Origin: Folioceros fuciformis
Lineage: Eukaryota; Anthocerotophyta; Anthocerotopsida; Anthocerotales
Assembly: GCA_049999805.1 (NCBI GenBank)
Contig: JBNGIO010006294.1
Span: 139,108-203,107 of the forward strand
DNA length: 64,000 bases
Reading direction: 5' to 3'
Positions 59,382 through 64,000 of this stretch are shown here, in pieces. Position 1 is the stretch's first letter. Each line of letters begins with the position of its first letter. The notes under the pieces were generated by a model that had not been told where the DNA came from, did not search any database, and was given only the letters and a program-made list of their open reading frames with translations. The translations under genes and the position numbers were made by a program.

Positions 59382-60420
59382 TAATATTATACTCAGACCG
59401 AAAAAAACACAACAACAGTATGTATTGCATCGTGGTGAAGGGAAGTTATCTTGCACCCCTGAACTGAACAAATCCATGCTGTCGGTTATGAAACTCAAGA
59501 TCGCAACAACTGCATCCATAATCCGTTCCCCTTTCTTGCTCGCTGAGCAAACTCTTTCCACTTCTCAATGCTACATCTAGCATGCTCGTGTTGCCCAAAA
59601 GATTCAGCACAAAAGGGTCGACTCGACGTCCCTTTCACTTCGGCTAATGATCTGATGCACCTACGTGCGACTTTCTCAATAATTCGGCTTTCCAAAGAGG
59701 CTCGCTATTCCTAATGTGTCAGTGCTCGGGTTCTTGTGGCAACCATTGCATAGGATTACGCATGAGTCTGTAGGAGTACATATTCTGCCTGCAGCAACCC
59801 AACGAGGAATAGGAACTGGATGAGGAAGAGGTGATGACTTTCTGACTCTGAAACTGGACGAAATCGTTGCAGCGACCATTTAGGATCCCTTCTAGGTTAC
59901 ACTGCTGGACCACGAGATAAAGACTACCAGTTCCCAAAACATCCCATTGGATGTATCTCAACCCTAGCATTGGAAGAGACAATCAGTTGGAAAAGAGTCA
60001 CTGGTCCAGGACCTGCTTCTCAGTCACCATCTGCACCGTGAGAGGGCACCATGAAATAGCAACAACTACACGTAGGATAAGACTGGCCATCTTCGACGAG
60101 CAGCAGCGTGCTTGCATTGATCTACCTGCTTTGTTTGCACTCAATCGCCACCTTCACTTCCAGTCCAGTGCAGGCATTGTCATGTCGACGCATTATACTC
60201 CGGACAACAGTACATCAAACTTCACCTGTGCCCGCTCCTCAACAGCCTCAACTCAAAATGGAGAGCGACGTAGCTGAAGTGGCTTTATTCACCTACTGGC
60301 CGCTATGGACAGCCTCCCAGGAGTACAGGAACTCCACCATCTCCTCACCACCCCATTCTACACACAGACACATACAGAAGAGTTCGAAATCAACTCCTAT
60401 CTCCTTACAAGGTCAAGGAG
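59382..60420. other. Intergenic, no gene recognised
   Basis: Contains the 3' UTR of SFR2 and, on the right, the downstream region of the ankyrin gene. No motif-bearing frame was found. Confidence 0.5.
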
Positions 60421-61179
60421 CTACAATTTCAGAAGCACATACAAGGAATAACAGCACAAACACACACCCATTGCGTAGTCCATGACCGTTCCCCTGTCAT
60501 TGCTTTCTGCTCGGATGTCGGCACCATGATCCAACAGAATCTTGGCGATGGGAACGTGGCCTCTCAGGCAAGCCAGCTGCCAAAACGTCCGCCACAAACA
60601 AACAGGCAACATCAGCAAGAACAATTGCAATACAACATACTTGCCATACTCAAGATTTGCCCGCATGCGAGCACATGAAGGCAGTTGTAGGAGTCGCACC
60701 TGTAGAGCTGTGTTGCCACTCTCGTTGCGAATCTCCGTGGAGGCGCCTGCTTGAAGCAAAGCCTGTACAATGTCCACGTGCCCGTAGAAGGAGGCCAACT
60801 GGAGAGCCGTCCATCCCGCCTTGCTCTCGCTCGGCAGGTTCACCTGCACATCCTTGGAACCTAGCAACGACTGCACCAGCGTCAGGTCCCCACCCTTGGC
60901 CGCGTCCTTCAGCTGCTCGTTCCGCTGGGTGGAGTCTGTGAGCGAGGCAGAGCAGGGCCTGCCCGCATTCAAGCCTGCTCTCCTGCTGCTGCTTCTCTTC
61001 TCGCCCGGCTGCATCCACGTGCCAGCTCCGTTTGCCAGGGTTAGGCCGGCCAGCTCCTGCGAGAGTCTGAGGCTGAGCCCGGGCAAGCGAATGCTCTCAC
61101 GGCCCGCCTTCCAATTGCTCTGCGAGTTCAAGCACGATGTGGCGGACGAAAACACGCAATCCAACTGTGCAGATGCCAT
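60421..61179 (-). CDS. Ankyrin-repeat protein, probably plastid-targeted
   Basis: Two exons, 61179-60700 and 60576-60421, join in phase 0. The first 90 residues are rich in Ser, Arg and Ala with few acids (MASAQLDCVFSSATSC start), like a chloroplast transit peptide. Then come three ankyrin repeats: NEQLKDAAKGGDLTLVQSLL, GWTALQLASFYGHVDIVQALL and GNTALQ joined to LACLRGHVPIAKILLDHGAD. Ankyrin repeats are protein-binding scaffolds. The end is uncertain. After DRGTVMDYAM a GTGTGT donor could splice to a further exon, or the frame can read through to a stop at 60421 via a Cys-rich tail. The specific family is not recognised. Confidence 0.82.
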   Translation of the reverse strand: MASAQLDCVFSSATSCLNSQSNWKAGRESIRLPGLSLRLSQELAGLTLANGAGTWMQPGEKRSSSRRAGLNAGRPCSASLTDSTQRNEQLKDAAKGGDLTLVQSLLGSKDVQVNLPSESKAGWTALQLASFYGHVDIVQALLQAGASTEIRNESGNTALQVRLLQLPSCARMRANLEYGKYVVLQLFLLMLPVCLWRTFWQLACLRGHVPIAKILLDHGADIRAESNDRGTVMDYAMGVCLCCYSLYVLLKL

Positions 61180-62979
61180 GTCCGTCTGTTGCCGGAATAA
61201 TGTGACGACAATCCACGCCCCTCTCGCTCCACAAAGATCTCAACTCCTGCCCTCGCGGCTTCCCCACACTCACATTCATCCTTAAGCAGGCAAGTTTATC
61301 CTTCGGCAAAACCGAAGCCAAGCCGCCAAGCCAACTGTCATTCTCGCGGCACAGCGTTTGGAACGCAGATGGGTCCCGTGGTTTGGCCCCATTGCAAGGC
61401 ACTGTATATAGTGGTGTCTGGGTCTGGGCATCCTGGTGGTGCTGCGAAAGCCTTGCTGGGGATCATCGAAGATGCTGCTGCCGAGTGATGGTGTCGTGGT
61501 GCATTAGAATCCCACAGTGTGATTCAGGGAGCTTGGCTTGGGAGGCCTCATATCCCTGTTGTTGGTCATGGTGGTGCTCCACGGCGGATTAGGAAGGACT
61601 GGCAGGGTTTCTGAAAATCATGCTATGGGCACTCCAGGCACATCAGAGAGAACAGGTGGTTGCGTTCAAAGAGAGCCAAAACAGCAGTCATTAAAGCACG
61701 GGCTTGCGTAGGGATGTGATTGAAACCCTTGTGTGCATGCTCGTCTTTCCAGAAACTAATGGATCACCTGGATCAATGTGCAATCTCCCTCTCCTTACAT
61801 CAGATAAGGCTTTCAGGCAGCACAGGCGGGGAGGGAAGTGGAAAGCTGGTACAAATAAGTGTACCGTCAACTCGACAAGATGTGTTCGACAGGCAATCAT
61901 TCCGGCAACACCATGGCTGTGAGTATGGAATGCTCCTCTTGTTTCTGAGAGCGCCTGTGCGACCCTGGGTCACATGTGGACTGACATGTGCTTAAGACAG
62001 TAGTGCATTGGCAGTGCAAAACTTCTCCTCATTCCAGGGCTGCAATACAAGACCAGTGCCACTTCTTTCAGAAATGTGATTTTTCAATAATTCCTTTCCT
62101 ATTCTGTTTGGAGAACACCAACCAGGTTGTGTCTGTTGTGATACGTGATCGCCAGGAATTTGACTTGCCGAGGTGTGCGAAGAGGCTGGAATTCTGTCGT
62201 CTACTTTTATGGCTGCAACATGTAGACGACCGGTCGGTGTTGTGAAGATGTGGAACAGTTTCAGATTTGGAAGCACATGTTTGTGTGCAGGTGAAGCACG
62301 CCCTAGTGATGGAAACTCCAGGGACTAGCAGCAAATGTTTACCATCCACAGTTCCTAGTCGCTGAAACATGCCGTTCTGGTACTGGCCTAAAGTTCACAC
62401 CCGGCTCCTGCTCGTCATTCGAATGCCGGGCCTGGTCAGTGCTACCACCGCCTCGGCGAGCTCCAGCAGCGCTTGGGCTCCATCGAAACCTGTTCCTCGT
62501 AGAAATCCTCTCAGTCTCCTTTAACACGAAAATGAGAATCGGGAAGTGTGCCTGACGAAGCGGGAAGTGTGCCTTTGAGCTCCTCGACAGTATCTCAAAC
62601 GGTATCTTCCACTCCACGCGATGTGCTACATTTGCCGGCAAATGCAGCAAAACGAGCCCCTATGAGCGGCAGAGACATGGTATCATTGTTGCAGCGCATT
62701 CACAGTCACCTGAGCTCGAGACTTGACCTTAACATGCACGATCGACTACAAGCATCCTGACACATGATTTGGATATGGTGCAGCACCGGTTTCTTAAACA
62801 ACAACTCACTTACGATGCTCCGCCCAATTGCACCGATTTGCGTATTCCCAAGGGCCATGAAACGTTGATATCTTTCCAAACCGCCCGCCACAGCACGCTG
62901 ATCGAGGCGTCCCACTAGCTTCTGAAGAGGTGGCCTCATAAATGAGCCTGCTTATGTATCAGCTCGCAAGCAGAGTGAA
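61180..62979. other. Intergenic, no gene recognised
   Basis: Several overlapping frames of 60-103 codons occur on both strands without motifs or a convincing splice chain. The region includes upstream sequence of both the ankyrin gene (left) and the PQQ gene (right). Confidence 0.5.
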
Positions 62980-64000
62980 ATGAGCCTGCAGCTCCAACAG
63001 AATTATATCATGATGATGAACTGCTCATCGAGCTGGACACGGGCGGCGTCTTCCATCGTCGTGCTGCTGATCTTCCTGGTTGCCCTGAGCCAAGTCTCTT
63101 GTAGCGGCTACCCTGGACAGGTGAGATCATTTTTTCGCCTTCAAGATTTGGCCACACAGAGTCTTGTGGGGCTTCACGTCTCACATAATCTGCTGGCTGT
63201 TGGGAGTGGCAGAGGAAGAATGAGCGAGGCGGACGACAACACCAGCAGCATGTCCATCCCTTCAATCCCTCCAGCCAGGTGAGATGATGCAATCCCCTCC
63301 CCACGTTGTTCTGTGAGTTCCCCTGATCACACCTACCACTGCGACAATGCTGGGGCCTTGCAGTGGCCGAACCACGGAGGCGGTCTGAAAAACCAGCGGC
63401 ATGCATCTGCCTGCGCCGACTCCAAAATCAACGCCGCAGCCGCCAAGAATCTGAAGCGGAAATGGGCATTCGTAGCCGGCGGGTCCATCACAGCCACACC
63501 CGCCATCTACGACGGCACCCTGTACTTCCCCAGCTGGAACGGGATGCTGTACGCGGTTTGCGAGAAGGATGGCTCCCTTCTGTGGTCCAAGAATGTGACG
63601 CTTCTGAGCGGAGTGCTCGACCCGCTCATCCCGCAGCTCTTCTTGGGCCTGAGCGGAACCGTGGCCAGGGCCACTCCAGTGGTAAGCGGGGATGTACTCC
63701 TGGTGGGCACATATGGCCCGGCCTTCATCCTGGGCATTGATCGGCACACCGGGAGCCTCCTCTGGTCAACACAGCTCGACTCCGCCGTCGCAGCAGTCGT
63801 CACCCAGTCAGGAGTGGCATACAAAGGGTGCGATCGAGTCCTTGCCCTTTTGAGCCTCGGGGTTCAATCCGAATCCCAGGTCTAGTGCCCAATAACAGGC
63901 AGACTGATCCACGTCGTACGTGGTGAGTGGTGATGAAATGCAGATTCTACTACGTGGGAGTGTCGTCCCAACAGGAAAGCATTGCCCCCGAGCTCTGCTG
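62980..64000 (+). CDS. PQQ beta-propeller protein (polyvinyl-alcohol-dehydrogenase-like), 5' part
   Basis: Three exons are visible: 62980-63120, 63364-63827 and 63944 to the window edge. The start region has a signal peptide (SIVVLLIFLVALSQVSCSG). Exon 2 opens with WPNHGGGLKNQRH, then KWAFVAGGSITATPAIYDGTLYFPSWNG. Repeated units such as LYAVCEKDGSLLWSK and ILGIDRHTGSLLWST are quinoprotein W-motif blades. Exon 3 begins GFYYVGVSSQQE. Plant relatives are secreted, and their substrate is unknown. Exact start among several clustered methionines is unclear. The gene is truncated by the window end, so the C-terminal blades are unseen. Confidence 0.88.

Overview
This is a nuclear segment of a land-plant genome. 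Genes are split by many short GT-AG introns (roughly 70-250 bp where measured), there is a Ty1/copia element with a plant-type initiator Met-tRNA primer site, and the gene set is green-lineage (class III peroxidases, SFR2, ALDH22, plastid-targeted trigger-factor-like protein). A clear homologue of the ciliary protein CYB5D1 suggests a plant that still makes flagellated sperm, so a bryophyte, lycophyte or fern is more likely than a seed plant. The species cannot be named from the sequence.

Layout. 0-7 kb: an unrecognised multi-exon gene whose last visible intron holds a minus-strand Copia element with only one LTR. 7-10.6 kb: repeat-rich DNA with a decayed Ty3/gypsy reverse-transcriptase fragment. 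10.7-11.7 kb: an unrecognised intronless gene (-). 15.5-18.9 kb: a MAPK-like kinase (+). 21.6-25.1 kb: an A1 aspartic protease (+) convergent with a class III peroxidase (-) that contains a 100-N assembly gap. 25.9-27.7 kb: two abutting decayed gene copies, one derived from the tRNA thiouridylase gene at 29.2-31.3 kb and one from the RNase P subunit gene POP4 at 39.4-40.8 kb. 28.1-40.8 kb: an unrecognised 243-aa gene, MnmA/MTU1, an orphan COMM-domain exon, a trigger-factor-N-domain gene, a DeSI-type PPPDE peptidase, a small heat-shock protein and POP4. 41-44.1 kb: a degenerate PIF/Harbinger transposon with transposase and Myb-like ORFs. 44.6-51 kb: cytosolic glutaminyl-tRNA synthetase (+) convergent with a second class III peroxidase (-). 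52-59.4 kb: CYB5D1 (-) head-to-head with ALDH22 (+), followed on the same strand by SFR2. 60.4-64 kb: an ankyrin-repeat protein (-) and the 5' part of a PQQ beta-propeller protein (+) that runs off the window.

How genes relate. There is no operon-like arrangement. Several genes handle RNA or translation (GlnRS, MnmA, POP4). Several act in plastid or stress biology (SFR2 in galactolipid remodelling at the outer envelope, the trigger-factor-like protein, the sHSP, the peroxidases, ALDH22). The most informative structures are the paired decayed copies with retained introns, the one-LTR Copia insertion flanked by a 5-bp repeat, the kinase with an altered activation loop, the COMM-domain fragment and several unrecognised genes. 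No CRISPR array, rRNA or tRNA gene was seen.
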